Below the pieces are notes generated by a model. It worked only from the letters and a program-made list of their open reading frames with translations, made no database searches and was not told the origin of the DNA. A DNA stretch of 64,000 nt from CALDUY01 sp046350255 (lineage in GTDB: Bacteria > Planctomycetota > Planctomycetia > Gemmatales > Gemmataceae), in the NCBI GenBank assembly GCA_046350255.1, contig JAXMAV010000012.1, forward strand, positions 248,001 through 312,000, given 5' to 3'. A program made the position numbers and the translations under genes. Shown here piece after piece: positions 19,439-28,332 of this stretch. Every line of letters begins with the position of its first letter. The stretch's first letter is position 1.

Positions 19439-19471
19439 CGGGAGAACCTCTGTGCTCCAGAGGTTCTCCCG
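19439..19471 (-). terminator. Intrinsic terminator of the Dabb-domain gene
   Basis: A 13-bp perfect stem (19439-19451 with 19459-19471) and a 7-nt loop are followed on the minus strand by a six-T run. It stands between the Dabb gene stop (19503) and the PQQ-propeller start (19298), separating the two transcripts. Confidence 0.85.
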
Positions 19472-19502
19472 ACAAGAGATTCATCGCCTGGATCGTACCA
19501 GA

Positions 19503-19913
19503 TTACTCGGCGTGTGAATCGAACACGCGCACCTTCTTCCAGGTCGCCTTGTTCTCCTCGATAAAGTCGATGTGCCGCTTGTGGTCCTGATACTTGTCGT
19601 GGGCTGCCTTGTCCTTGAAGACGATCGTCAGGCAGACGTCAAAGTCGCGGTCGTTCACCTCGCGGTTGAACTCCTCGGCGATGGGGCCAGCCGCGAAGTA
19701 GACCTCCCCCTCGTGCTTCGTGAGGTACTTCTTGCAGGCATCCACCAGCTTCTTCCGGCTGGCGGCGTTGCTCTCTTTCAGCGCGAAAAAGACGTTGTGA
19801 ACGATCATCGGTCCCTTGCTCCCCTTTTCCTCGCCCTGTGTCCGCGGGGCGAACGCCAGGACCGTCGCCGCCACCACTCCAATTGCCAGCCCCAGTGCCA
19901 TCTTGCCACGCAT
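19503..19913 (-). CDS. Secreted Dabb (stress-responsive A/B barrel) domain protein
   Basis: This 136-residue protein has a signal peptide (GLAIGVVAATVLAFAPRTQG). It is followed by one Dabb domain (about 36-133), recognised from MIVHNVFFALKESN, the FAAGPIAEEFNREVNDRDFDVCL strand pattern (partly quoted), and HDKYQDHKRHIDFIEEN. Dabb proteins form dimeric ferredoxin-like barrels and mostly lack a known activity. The ATG at 19913 has a GGAGAA ribosome site. It is monocistronic, with a clear terminator downstream. Confidence 0.85.
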   Translation of the reverse strand: MRGKMALGLAIGVVAATVLAFAPRTQGEEKGSKGPMIVHNVFFALKESNAASRKKLVDACKKYLTKHEGEVYFAAGPIAEEFNREVNDRDFDVCLTIVFKDKAAHDKYQDHKRHIDFIEENKATWKKVRVFDSHAE

Positions 19914-19987
19914 GGTTTTCTCCTTCGGCCAGAAATATCTCTAGCCGATGGTGTAGCGACGCGGACCGGGCCGGCAACCGGACCCGA

Positions 19988-20710
19988 TTATCCCACGCTG
20001 ACCATGACGTTGTAACAGGCATGCGCGCCGACCGCGATACCGAACCCGCGCAGCTCAAACAGGAGCGCGAAGTACAGCCCGGCGAGGAGGCGGAAGAGGA
20101 ACAGGTAGTTGGAGTACGGCTGGCCGTATGGCCCGATATGATGCGCCGTGGAGAACAGGATGGCTGAGCCCACCGCTGCCAGGAAGACAGCCACCACGCG
20201 CGAGAGATCCAGCACGCGAAGCAACGCCACCAGGCTGGCGAAGAGCACCAGCCGGAACACCGTCTCCTCGTAGATCCCCGCTCCCAGGTAGGTGACCACC
20301 TGGCGCAGTTCGGAATCCGCGGCGCTACTGACGCTCAACTCGATGCCCGCCTGCACCAGAAGCGGAGCCAGCAATCGGCTCAGCGCCCACAAGCCCAGCG
20401 CGAAGGTGACACTCTCCAGCACCATCCCACTGAGTACCCCGACGAGGTCGCCGGGGCGGTCCGACCAGCGCTGGATGGCCCATCCGACGAATACGCAGGC
20501 CAGGATGGCGGGCGGCACCCACGAGAATCGCACCCCTAGCGAGGCCAGACCATAGCGCAGCCAGTGGTCCGCCCCGTTGCGAATCGATTCGGCCTGCGCC
20601 CCACCCAGGTAAATGACCCCGGTTTCGTAGGCCACCAGCAGGGGCAGCACGAACCACAGGCATGGCCAGGGGTGGCGGGTCGCCTGGGCGTACCCATTTG
20701 GCAGCGACAT
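19988..20710 (-). CDS. CPBP-family intramembrane metalloprotease
   Basis: This 240-residue protein has about six hydrophobic segments. The CPBP (CAAX protease/bacteriocin-processing) motifs are present in order: EETVFR (the Glu pair and Arg of motif 1), FSTAHHIG (motif 2 His) and a last GAHACYN (motif 3 His). It is predicted to sit in the cytoplasmic membrane; the substrate is unknown. The ATG at 20710 has GAGGAG upstream. The Dabb gene follows 74 bp downstream, so co-transcription is possible but not certain. Confidence 0.85.
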   Translation of the reverse strand: MSLPNGYAQATRHPWPCLWFVLPLLVAYETGVIYLGGAQAESIRNGADHWLRYGLASLGVRFSWVPPAILACVFVGWAIQRWSDRPGDLVGVLSGMVLESVTFALGLWALSRLLAPLLVQAGIELSVSSAADSELRQVVTYLGAGIYEETVFRLVLFASLVALLRVLDLSRVVAVFLAAVGSAILFSTAHHIGPYGQPYSNYLFLFRLLAGLYFALLFELRGFGIAVGAHACYNVMVSVG

Positions 20711-20763
20711 CGCGCGCTCCTCGAGCAGAGGAATCAGGTTCGGGCCCCAGGTTGCACGTCGAT

Positions 20764-22182
20764 TCAGGCCGCCCAGGCGGGGAACCGTGTGCTCAGCAGT
20801 TGACGCCGCTCCCCACTTGTCAGGGGTCGCACGATGCTGTGATCCTCGGCCTCAGCCAGGTCCAGATGATGTGGACGCGGCAACGGCGTGCCTTCTCGAT
20901 CAGTGAGAAGAGCCACCACCGGGCGCGAGGGGTTTTGCAGATCTCCCCGCGAAGCTGGGGTGGCCACCACCATGCCGATCTCGCCCTGGGCCAGCTCAAC
21001 CAACGAGCCCACCGGGTAGAACGACAGCGCCAGCAGGTGTTCCGCCTGGTCGCGATCCAGCTCGCCCTGATCGGCCAGCAGCAGCGTGTCAGCCAGCGCC
21101 GTGCGTGTGGCTCGCGCCGGCCGATGCGGTCGCGTGCAACACATCGCCCCATACACATCGGCGACGGCCAGCAGACTGGCCAGCGGATGGATCTGGGTCC
21201 CCTTCAACCCCTCGGGATATCCCGTGCCATCGATCCGCTCGTGGTGGGCGGCGATTCCTTCGGCGATCCACGGCGCATCGGGAAAGAGGGGCCGAGTAAT
21301 CTCGGCTCCCAGATGCGGATGTGCCTCGATGATTCGGCGACTTTCCGGATCGAGCACATCGGTGTTCGAGAGGATCGACACCGGCACCTGCAGCATCCCC
21401 ACGTCGTGAATCAACCCGGCCACAACCACATCGTGGGCGTGATTCTTCAGGTCGGCATCCTGACGGACGATCCGGGCCAGGATGCGTGCCACGGTCAGCC
21501 CATGGCAGGCGATGTAGCGAGCCACGTCATCGGGTTCTTCTTCGAGAAAGTACAGCGGCTCGCAGTGACGGGCCTCGATCAGCACTTCTTCCGCCAGACC
21601 GTGTAACCCCGCCAGGTTGATGGGCTGGCCTGCATCCATGGCAAACAGGTACGCCGCCAGTCGGTCCACCTGGGCTAGCTGATGTTTCTCGCGCTCCGTG
21701 CCGGCGATAATGGTGCGCAGCCGACCGGCCACCTCTTCCAGCGTGACCTCCAGCCCACGGCACAGGTGCATCTGAGTGGCCACCGAATCAGGCAGCAGTG
21801 CCACTGTTCGCAAGGCCGTGTCCATCATCGACACCGTGTCGCGATACAGGTGCAGAAGCGGCGAGGGATCGCCATCCCGAGTCAAGGGCTCGCCTAAATC
21901 GCGAAGCTGACCGAGCAGGTCTCGGCCGCGCTCCAGCACCCGACGCGCCCGAGAGCTAAGTTGTGCCGGCGTGCGTCGTGGAGCAGCAGGCTCACCTTGA
22001 TTCAGGGCAGCATCCAGAATCAGGTCGTGTTCCTCGGCGGCCCGCAGCGTGGACTCCAGGGCCACGCTTTCATCGAGGATCGTGGCGGCCGCACTGCGGG
22101 CGTCGTTGACCAGTCCCTGCGCCTGATCCAGCTGCTGCCTCAGCGCGGTGATCCTGGCCAGCAATTTGCGCGTTTCGCTCAT
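20764..22182 (-). CDS. HD-GYP domain protein (c-di-GMP phosphodiesterase-like)
   Basis: This 472-residue protein has a coiled-coil-like N-terminus (1-50), a helical region to ~200 and an HD-GYP domain (~205-350). Seen motifs are H227, the HD dyad at 259-260, H288 and HHERIDGTGYP at 313-323. HDIGK of active enzymes reads HDVGM here, and the ADxFDAL stretch reads ADVYGAM, so activity is not assured. A C-terminal ~100-residue extension is rich in PLP/GEIGMV segments and resembles the tails of other planctomycete HD-GYP proteins. The ATG at 22182 (AGGTGGG upstream) fits better than the long frame to 22398, which would cross the clpX terminator. Confidence 0.82.
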   Translation of the reverse strand: MSETRKLLARITALRQQLDQAQGLVNDARSAAATILDESVALESTLRAAEEHDLILDAALNQGEPAAPRRTPAQLSSRARRVLERGRDLLGQLRDLGEPLTRDGDPSPLLHLYRDTVSMMDTALRTVALLPDSVATQMHLCRGLEVTLEEVAGRLRTIIAGTEREKHQLAQVDRLAAYLFAMDAGQPINLAGLHGLAEEVLIEARHCEPLYFLEEEPDDVARYIACHGLTVARILARIVRQDADLKNHAHDVVVAGLIHDVGMLQVPVSILSNTDVLDPESRRIIEAHPHLGAEITRPLFPDAPWIAEGIAAHHERIDGTGYPEGLKGTQIHPLASLLAVADVYGAMCCTRPHRPARATRTALADTLLLADQGELDRDQAEHLLALSFYPVGSLVELAQGEIGMVVATPASRGDLQNPSRPVVALLTDREGTPLPRPHHLDLAEAEDHSIVRPLTSGERRQLLSTRFPAWAA

Positions 22183-22359
22183 CCCACCTACCCCCAATCG
22201 GCCGAGCCGATCCCCCCCGGGATCGACCGTCCTTTCCCCATACTCTGATGGAATCGTCGCGGGAGTCCGGCTGACTTTAACGGCCGTGTCGAAAATGCCG
22301 ACGATTCTCAGGATCAGGGCTGGCGAAGGTGAGCAGACTGGGCGAGCGTGGAAAAACAG

Positions 22360-22383
22360 AACGGGGGGCTTACGCCCCCCGTT
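22360..22383 (-). terminator. Intrinsic terminator of clpX
   Basis: A 10-bp perfect stem (22360-22369 with 22374-22383), 4-nt loop and five Ts follow on the minus strand. It lies 27 bp beyond the clpX stop. Confidence 0.88.
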
Positions 22384-22410
22384 CACCCACTCCCCCACGG
22401 ATGCGGTCTA

Positions 22411-23721
22411 CTACGCGCTTTTCTTCTCGCCGCCGGTCGGCGGGTTGGACTGATCGAATAGCGACTTCTCGCCTCGAACGACCGCCCCATCCACCACATA
22501 CTTCGACTTGTGTTCGAGATCCGGCAGCTCGTACTGGATGTCGAGCATGATCTCTTCGACGATCGAGCGAAGACCGCGTGCGCCTGTGTCGCGCTGCTTG
22601 GCCTTGCGAGCGATTTCGCGAAGGGCACTCTCGTCGAACTCCAGCTCCGCGTTCTCCATCTCGAAGAGCTTCTGATACTGCCGCACCAGGGCGTTCTTCG
22701 GCTCGGTGAGGATACGCATGAGCGCGTCCTCATCCAGCGGATTGAGCGGGGCTAACACCGGCAGACGGCCGATGAACTCGGGAATCATGCCGAACTCGAT
22801 CAGGTCGTCGGAGGTCACCTGGCTGAGCAGCTCGCCAAGCTCGCGGTCGCCGCTGCCTCCCACCCCCCCGAACCCGAAGGTCCGTTTGCCGATGCGCTTG
22901 GAGATGACGTTGTCGAGTCCCACGAACGTCCCACCGCAGATGAACAGGATGTTCGAGGTGTCCACCTGGATGTACTGCTGTTCCGGATGTTTCCGGCCGC
23001 CCTGCGGAGGCACATTGCTCACGGTGCCTTCGAGCATCTTCAGAAGCGCCTGTTGCACCCCTTCGCCCGACACGTCGCGAGTAATCGAGACGTTTTGCTG
23101 CGTCTTGGCGATCTTGTCCACCTCATCGATGTAGACAATACCGCGCTGGGCTGCCTCGATATCAAAATCGGCGGCGTGCAGCAGCTTCAAGAGCAGGTTT
23201 TCCACGTCCTCACCGACGTAACCCGCCTCGGTCAGCGTCGTGGCATCTCCGATGGCGAATGGCACATCGAGGATGCGTGCCAGCGTCTGGGCTAGCAGCG
23301 TCTTGCCACTCCCAGTCGGGCCGATGAGCAAGATGTTGCTCTTGTCCACCTCGATCTCACCCCGACTGGCCTCGGCCAGGCTGAGGCGTTTGTAATGGTT
23401 GTGAACCGCCACCGACAGGACCTTCTTGGCGCGCTGCTGCCCGACCACATACTGATCGAGCTTGTCCTTGATCGTGCGGGGGGCGGGAATGTGCGCGATG
23501 TTTGTTCGAGTCGTGCCGCGGCGCCGTTTCTCCTGATCGATGATCGACTGGCACAGCTCGATGCATTCGCCGCAGATATAAACATCGCCCGGTCCTTCTA
23601 CCAGCGGACCGACGTCTCTGTAGTTCTTGCGGCAGAAGGAGCAGGCGGCGTTGCGGTTGCGCCCGGTGTTCCCGGTCGGCCGGCGTCCCGATCCTCCAGT
23701 GCCCGAGTCTTTGGTCGGCAT
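22411..23721 (-). CDS. clpX: ATP-dependent Clp protease ATP-binding subunit ClpX
   Basis: This 436-residue AAA+ unfoldase feeds substrates to ClpP in the cytoplasm. The N-terminal zinc-binding domain has C27/C30 and C50/C53. Walker A GPTGSGKT is at 134-141, and Walker B reads IVYIDEVDKI. The GYVGEDVEN pore loop, the sensor region (RDVSGEGVQQALLKMLEGT) and the IGF-like ClpP-docking loop (here FGFGGVGG region) are present. The ATG at 23721 begins the usual short leader; the open frame to 23943 has no family similarity. No clpP or tig is adjacent, unlike many bacteria. It ends in a strong terminator. Confidence 0.97.
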   Translation of the reverse strand: MPTKDSGTGGSGRRPTGNTGRNRNAACSFCRKNYRDVGPLVEGPGDVYICGECIELCQSIIDQEKRRRGTTRTNIAHIPAPRTIKDKLDQYVVGQQRAKKVLSVAVHNHYKRLSLAEASRGEIEVDKSNILLIGPTGSGKTLLAQTLARILDVPFAIGDATTLTEAGYVGEDVENLLLKLLHAADFDIEAAQRGIVYIDEVDKIAKTQQNVSITRDVSGEGVQQALLKMLEGTVSNVPPQGGRKHPEQQYIQVDTSNILFICGGTFVGLDNVISKRIGKRTFGFGGVGGSGDRELGELLSQVTSDDLIEFGMIPEFIGRLPVLAPLNPLDEDALMRILTEPKNALVRQYQKLFEMENAELEFDESALREIARKAKQRDTGARGLRSIVEEIMLDIQYELPDLEHKSKYVVDGAVVRGEKSLFDQSNPPTGGEKKSA

Positions 23722-23961
23722 GCGGTCTCCTTTGTTTTCCCGGTCAGGGGGCGTGCGAGCCCGACCTGAAAGTGGGAAATGGCGGCGGTGACAGTCCAGA
23801 GGCACCGGGTCCGGTGTGACGCGAAATATCTGGGGGGATAAGTTCGTTGCGCCGCGCGCGCCAGACCGGAGAAGGTGTTGCCTCGAAACAGGTTCAGGTC
23901 CAGAGACGAAACGGATTCTACGGGGTGGCGAGAACCTCCGCAAGGAGTTTCGCCGCGTGGC

Positions 23962-24345
23962 TCAACCGGGGTGGATACCCGGACCGGACGACGTTGGACC
24001 GTCGCCGGCCTTGTCCTGGTCGTATTCTACCTTGGCTTCAGCCCGGATCTCCCGGAGGGGTGACGGCGGCAGTTCATGCTCGCGGCGAATCTCCCCGCTC
24101 AGGATGTTCCGGAGTCGCTTGAACTCCTCCGCACTGATCTGGCCTTGTTCGTACAATGTCCGAAACTCGGCCAGTTGATCGCTCGCGCTGGGACCGAGCG
24201 AACTCTCTTTCTGGTGCCAACGACGCACCATGGCCACGATCAGCGCTCCCACGAGTAGGGCTCCTGCCATGCTCAGAGCAGGAATCATCAGAGCGGGATC
24301 GAGTGCCACCACTACCCGGAATACCTGGATCCCTTCGGTGGCCAT
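23962..24345 (-). CDS. Small membrane protein with C-terminal SHOCT domain
   Basis: This 127-residue protein has one N-terminal transmembrane helix (about 17-41, LMIPALSMAGALLVGALIVAMV). It is followed by a basic patch and a SHOCT-type helical hairpin (QLAEFRTLYEQGQISAEEFKRL, partly shown). SHOCT domains are short oligomerisation modules at the ends of many membrane proteins. No catalytic part is visible. It is upstream of clpX on the same strand, 240 bp away, and divergent from the next gene. Confidence 0.7.
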   Translation of the reverse strand: MATEGIQVFRVVVALDPALMIPALSMAGALLVGALIVAMVRRWHQKESSLGPSASDQLAEFRTLYEQGQISAEEFKRLRNILSGEIRREHELPPSPLREIRAEAKVEYDQDKAGDGPTSSGPGIHPG

Positions 24346-24606
24346 GCATGCCTCATCGGCGATGGGGGTGAGGCCGTGTTCCCAGCGGCGGCCTCGGGTC
24401 GTGTTCTATTATAGCGCCCCGAGTCGCGGTGGAAGAATAAAGAGCAAAACGTCTCGCCCCCCAGGATTGGTCCCTCGCCCGCACAACGCGGAACCTCGCT
24501 CCATCATGCCTTTTGCTTCCACCCTGCCCCTCCGGTCCAGACTTCGCCCCTGGTCCGTTCGCTCCATACCCTTCACCCGGATACTCACTGCCTTCCCCAG
24601 ATTACC

Positions 24607-25167
24607 ATGACGCGCATCCTGGTCCGTCTCACCACCCTGAACCTGCTGACCCTCCTGGCTACGTTCGCCGTCGGCTGGTTGTCGTTCCTCCGCCACAGCC
24701 GAACCTCGCCCGACGATCCTCTGTACCTACTGCACATCTACCTGGGGCTAGCCTCGGCCACACTCACTCTGGGTGTCCATAGTCTGGTGTTCATCTACTT
24801 CCTGGGGACCGGGCGCTGGGTCAAGGAGGTCTGTCTGGCCTATCAGATCCCCGACCATCCCCTGCCCTTCACCACGCGCGAGCTAAAACGCCAGGCCTTT
24901 CCCCCGGCGCTGCTAGCCATGCTGGTCCCCATCGTCGCCGCCGCGACCGGAGCCGGCGTCGCCACCCTGCAGTGGCCCTGGTATTACCACGCCACCATGG
25001 GGCTGGCCACGCTCCTCGTCAACGCCTGGGCCTTTGCCGTCGAGTATCGTTGTGTCCACACCAACGCCATGGTCATCGATCAGGTCATGGTTGAGGTCGA
25101 TCGCATCCGGTCGGACCAGGGCCTGGTCAGTAACGCGGAGGCGCTGCGCCAGGCCGACTCCGAGTAG
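24607..25167 (+). CDS. Conserved four-helix membrane protein
   Basis: This 186-residue protein has four hydrophobic segments: about 8-26, 41-65, 98-120 and 124-150. Between helices 2 and 3 is a polar loop with GRWVKEVCLAYQIPD. A His-rich character (HIYLGLASATLTLGVHS, YYHATMG) recalls haem-binding or cytochrome-like membrane proteins of planctomycetes, but no defined motif is present. The start ATG follows a weak ribosome site. The stop nearly touches the convergent PP2C gene (6 bp). Function unknown. Confidence 0.65.
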   Translation: MTRILVRLTTLNLLTLLATFAVGWLSFLRHSRTSPDDPLYLLHIYLGLASATLTLGVHSLVFIYFLGTGRWVKEVCLAYQIPDHPLPFTTRELKRQAFPPALLAMLVPIVAAATGAGVATLQWPWYYHATMGLATLLVNAWAFAVEYRCVHTNAMVIDQVMVEVDRIRSDQGLVSNAEALRQADSE

Positions 25168-25173
25168 GCGCGG

Positions 25174-26106
25174 TTAGCTACCGCGTCGTGGAATGCGATA
25201 CCTCCCCAGGGCCACCGTCACGTTGTCACGCCCACCTGCCGCCAGCGCGGCATCAATCAGAGTCTGGCAGGTTCTCTCGGCGGATAGCTGCAGGCGGAGA
25301 ATGGCCGCGATCTCCGTGTCGGGGACCATGGAGGTCAGGCCATCGCTGCACACCAGCAGGCAATCACCATCCATCAGTTGACGATGCGACACCTCGGCAT
25401 GCGCCTCGCGAGCACCTCCACCCAGCACCCGCGTCAGTACGTGTCGCAGACGGTGCCCCTGTGCCTGTTCAGGCGTGATCGTCCCCGCATCGACCAGTGT
25501 CTGTACCACCGTATGATCCCGGGTGATCTGGTCGAGCATGTCGGATCGATACAGGTATGCGCGAGAGTCGCCCACATGCAGGACAAACAGGTCGTCACCC
25601 ACGGAGTAACTCACGGTCAACGTCGTACCCATCCGCGAGAGCGCCGGGTCGGCCATCGACTGATCCGCCAGCGCCTGATGGATTCGCCGGAAGTAATCCG
25701 AGCCGCGGGCGACTGCCTCCTCGATTTCCGACTCGCGGGCTTCGGGATGATCGAGCTTCATCGCCCACTGCGCGGCATTGAGCACCAACGCCACGCCCGT
25801 TCGGATCGCCAGCTGACTCGCCACCTCCCCCGCCTGGTGCCCGCCCATGCCATCGGCCACGGCCAGAAGATAGGCGTTCTCCTCGAAGCGTCTAGGCAGA
25901 TGATCATTCGACAGGCTGGTGTGGAGACGCTCCCACATGCGCGAAGTGCGGTAGATGATGTAGGAATCCTCATTGCCGGACCGCACCAACCCCTGATGAG
26001 TCAGGGCGGCCAGGTCTACCTCGACCCGCGAGGAGAACGGCTCGGGCACCTCTGGCAGGAGGAAGGGCGGTGTATCATAAATCGCAGTATCGACGGGCCG
26101 AGGCAT
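25174..26106 (-). CDS. PP2C-type Ser/Thr protein phosphatase
   Basis: This 310-residue protein is a single PP2C (PPM) domain. The metal and phosphate motifs are all present: GLVRSGNEDS near residue 42, VADGMGGHQAGEVAS, SRMGTTLTV, HVGDSRAYLYR, the LVCSDGLT motif and GGRDNVTVAL near the end. It would oppose a Ser/Thr kinase such as the one at 47059. The ATG at 26106 is used because the longer frame to 26241 overlaps the upstream isomerase gene, which ends 11 bp before. It is probably transcribed with that gene. Confidence 0.93.
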   Translation of the reverse strand: MPRPVDTAIYDTPPFLLPEVPEPFSSRVEVDLAALTHQGLVRSGNEDSYIIYRTSRMWERLHTSLSNDHLPRRFEENAYLLAVADGMGGHQAGEVASQLAIRTGVALVLNAAQWAMKLDHPEARESEIEEAVARGSDYFRRIHQALADQSMADPALSRMGTTLTVSYSVGDDLFVLHVGDSRAYLYRSDMLDQITRDHTVVQTLVDAGTITPEQAQGHRLRHVLTRVLGGGAREAHAEVSHRQLMDGDCLLVCSDGLTSMVPDTEIAAILRLQLSAERTCQTLIDAALAAGGRDNVTVALGRYRIPRRGS

Positions 26107-26116
26107 GACGGTATCC

Positions 26117-27028
26117 TCAACGACTGACCCACTGGCGAAGGAAGCGCGCACTTTGGCGCAGAGAACGCATGCGATCTTCGAGGGAGCCTTCGTAAGCGCG
26201 GTCTTCCACCTCGATGCAGACCGGACCGCGGTAACGAGCATCCGTGAGCGCGGAGAAGAACGGCCCCCAGGCGACGTCTCCCATCCCAGGCAATTTCGGA
26301 GTGTGCCACATTAGCCCGGTGACTCCGAGGTTGTAGAGCCGGTCGTGGTCGATGCGGGCATCCTTGGCGTGGACGTGGTAGATGCGATCGTGAAACTCAC
26401 GGATTGCGCGCGGCACGTCGATGAACTGCCAGACCAGGTGCGACGGATCGAAGTTGAGTCCCAACGTCTTTCCAGGGAACTGTGCAAAGAGTCGGCGCCA
26501 GATCGCCGGCGAAATCGCCAGGTTCTTACCGCCAGGCCACTCATCGTTGCTGAACAACATCGGGCAGTGCTCGATGGCAATGCGCACCCCAGCCGCCTCG
26601 GCTCGGGCCACCAGCGGCGTCCAAATGTCCACCATCTGGGACCATTGCGCCTCGATGGTGCGGGCTGGATCTCGACCGATAAAGGTGTTGACCACCCCTA
26701 ACCCCAGCCGGCCGGCTGCGTCGATCACCCTGGCCAGATGCGCAGCCACCTCCGTGCGATGGTCCGCCTCGGGCGCCAGCGGATTGGGATAATACCCCAG
26801 CCCTGAGATGCGGACGCCGGTTGTCTCGACGAGATGATGTAAATGCGCGACCTGGAGGTCATCCAGCGCGGTCACATCCAGGTGCGTCACCCCAGCATAC
26901 CGGCGATCCGCCTTGCCTGGCGGCCAGCACATCAGCTCGATGCAGTCGAACTCTTCTTGCCGGGCGAAATCAAACAACTCGTCGAGAGACAGGTCCGGCA
27001 GAATAGCACTCACGAATCCCAGTTGCAT
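26117..27028 (-). CDS. Sugar phosphate isomerase/epimerase (AP-endonuclease family 2 TIM barrel)
   Basis: This 303-residue protein is a TIM barrel of the xylose-isomerase-like family. It starts MQLGFVSAILPDLSLDELF. Metal-ligand regions are visible: IAIEHCPML (Glu), LNFDPSHLVWQ (Asp/His), YHVHAKDARID (His) and CIEVEDRAYEGS (Glu). The substrate is unknown. It lies 74 bp after a Gfo/Idh/MocA oxidoreductase, the typical planctomycete pairing for inositol or keto-sugar handling. The ATG at 27028 follows GAGGGGAG; the frame beyond it overlaps the oxidoreductase. Confidence 0.87.
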   Translation of the reverse strand: MQLGFVSAILPDLSLDELFDFARQEEFDCIELMCWPPGKADRRYAGVTHLDVTALDDLQVAHLHHLVETTGVRISGLGYYPNPLAPEADHRTEVAAHLARVIDAAGRLGLGVVNTFIGRDPARTIEAQWSQMVDIWTPLVARAEAAGVRIAIEHCPMLFSNDEWPGGKNLAISPAIWRRLFAQFPGKTLGLNFDPSHLVWQFIDVPRAIREFHDRIYHVHAKDARIDHDRLYNLGVTGLMWHTPKLPGMGDVAWGPFFSALTDARYRGPVCIEVEDRAYEGSLEDRMRSLRQSARFLRQWVSR

Positions 27029-27102
27029 GATGCACTCCCCTCGCGCGGTGTTTCCTTCTCGATGTCGTACGAGCCGACCCGGGGTTCCGACAGGGGTTGT
27101 AC

Positions 27103-28278
27103 TCAGAGTTCCACATCGATCCAGCGCCGTTCGCGATGGCTCTTCAGAATCGCCTCGCACAGCACCACCTCGCGGTGTCCGTCGGCAAACGTGGGGAAGG
27201 GTGGCGGCGCTTGCAGGTCACCCTGCTCGATGAAACCATAGAAATCGCGGAAGAGCTGCTTGAATGTGTCCGAGAACCCTTCATCGTGCCCACCTGGGTA
27301 GCTGGTAGTCTGGCGCGCCCGGGGGCTCAACAGCGATGGATCGCGGGTCAGCAGCTGGTTCGGCTGGTCGCGATGTCCTAGCCAGAGATCGTTGGCGCGG
27401 TCACTGTCCCACGCCAGGGCCGTCCGCGACCCGGCAATCTCGTAGCGAATCTGATTCTTACGGCCCGCAGTCACCTGCGACACGCTGAACGACCCGGTCG
27501 CCCCGCCCCGAAACCGCAGGAGGATCGCCCCATGATCCTCGGTGTCGATCTCCACCACCTCGGTTGCTTCCTGTACTCCCAGCTTCGTAGCAAAGGTCTC
27601 GGTCGAACCGACCGGCCGACGTCGCGTCGGCAGAAAGGTCGCCAGGTCGGCACACACACTTTGCACTTCCAGCCCCGTTACGAACTGCACCAGATCGAGC
27701 CAGTGAGTACCAATGTCCGCCACCGCTCGGAGCGGCCCTGCCTCGCGCGACAGCACGCGCCAATTGAAGTCGGTTTCGTGCAGGAGCCAGTCCTGGTGGT
27801 AAGCACCAGTTATGTGGTAGATCTTACCCAGGTCGCCCTGCAAGACGCGCTGCCGAGCCTCCTGGTTCATCGGGTAATAGCGGACGTTGTAACACACCCC
27901 CGTGGCCAGGGGCACCCGTTGTGCCAGGGTCTTTAGCTGGGCCGACTCCGCCGAGGTGATGGCCAGCGGCTTCTCGCACAGCACGTGCTTGCCTGCTAGC
28001 AATGCTTGCCGGCACTGGAGATAGTGCAGATGGTTGGGGGTCGTCAGATGGACCACGTGAATGAGCGGGTCCTCGAGCAGGGCTTCGTAGGAGTCATAGC
28101 AGCGCGTCAGGTTGAGGCGCTGAGCCATCTCCTTGCCACGTTGGGGCGACGACCCCACCAGGGCCAGCATGGGACGGCCCAGTCGGCGCAACGCTTCGAT
28201 GTGGACGGGCCCAATGAACCCGGTCCCGACGACGGCTCCAAAAAGATCTTCGGTTGGACGCAAAGGTGAGACTTCCAT
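27103..28278 (-). CDS. Gfo/Idh/MocA family oxidoreductase
   Basis: This 391-residue NAD(P)-dependent sugar dehydrogenase has a Rossmann domain, GAVVGTGFIGPVH (about 14-26), then the family lysine motif CEKPLAITSAES (about 100). A C-terminal alpha/beta domain follows with VADIGTHWLDL, containing the catalytic-site Asp/His pattern. The substrate is not predictable. The N-terminus is set by the ATG at 28278, 54 bp from the divergent acyltransferase start. It heads a run with the isomerase and PP2C genes. Confidence 0.9.
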   Translation of the reverse strand: MEVSPLRPTEDLFGAVVGTGFIGPVHIEALRRLGRPMLALVGSSPQRGKEMAQRLNLTRCYDSYEALLEDPLIHVVHLTTPNHLHYLQCRQALLAGKHVLCEKPLAITSAESAQLKTLAQRVPLATGVCYNVRYYPMNQEARQRVLQGDLGKIYHITGAYHQDWLLHETDFNWRVLSREAGPLRAVADIGTHWLDLVQFVTGLEVQSVCADLATFLPTRRRPVGSTETFATKLGVQEATEVVEIDTEDHGAILLRFRGGATGSFSVSQVTAGRKNQIRYEIAGSRTALAWDSDRANDLWLGHRDQPNQLLTRDPSLLSPRARQTTSYPGGHDEGFSDTFKQLFRDFYGFIEQGDLQAPPPFPTFADGHREVVLCEAILKSHRERRWIDVEL

Positions 28279-28332
28279 AATTGGGATGTGACGTCGTCCG
28301 TTGGTTGAAAGGGATCACGGCATCGAGGCTAC

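Noticed and set aside
22411..23943. Longer ClpX start at 23943
   Set aside because: The extra 74 codons show no similarity to the ClpX zinc domain, which begins right after the ATG at 23721.
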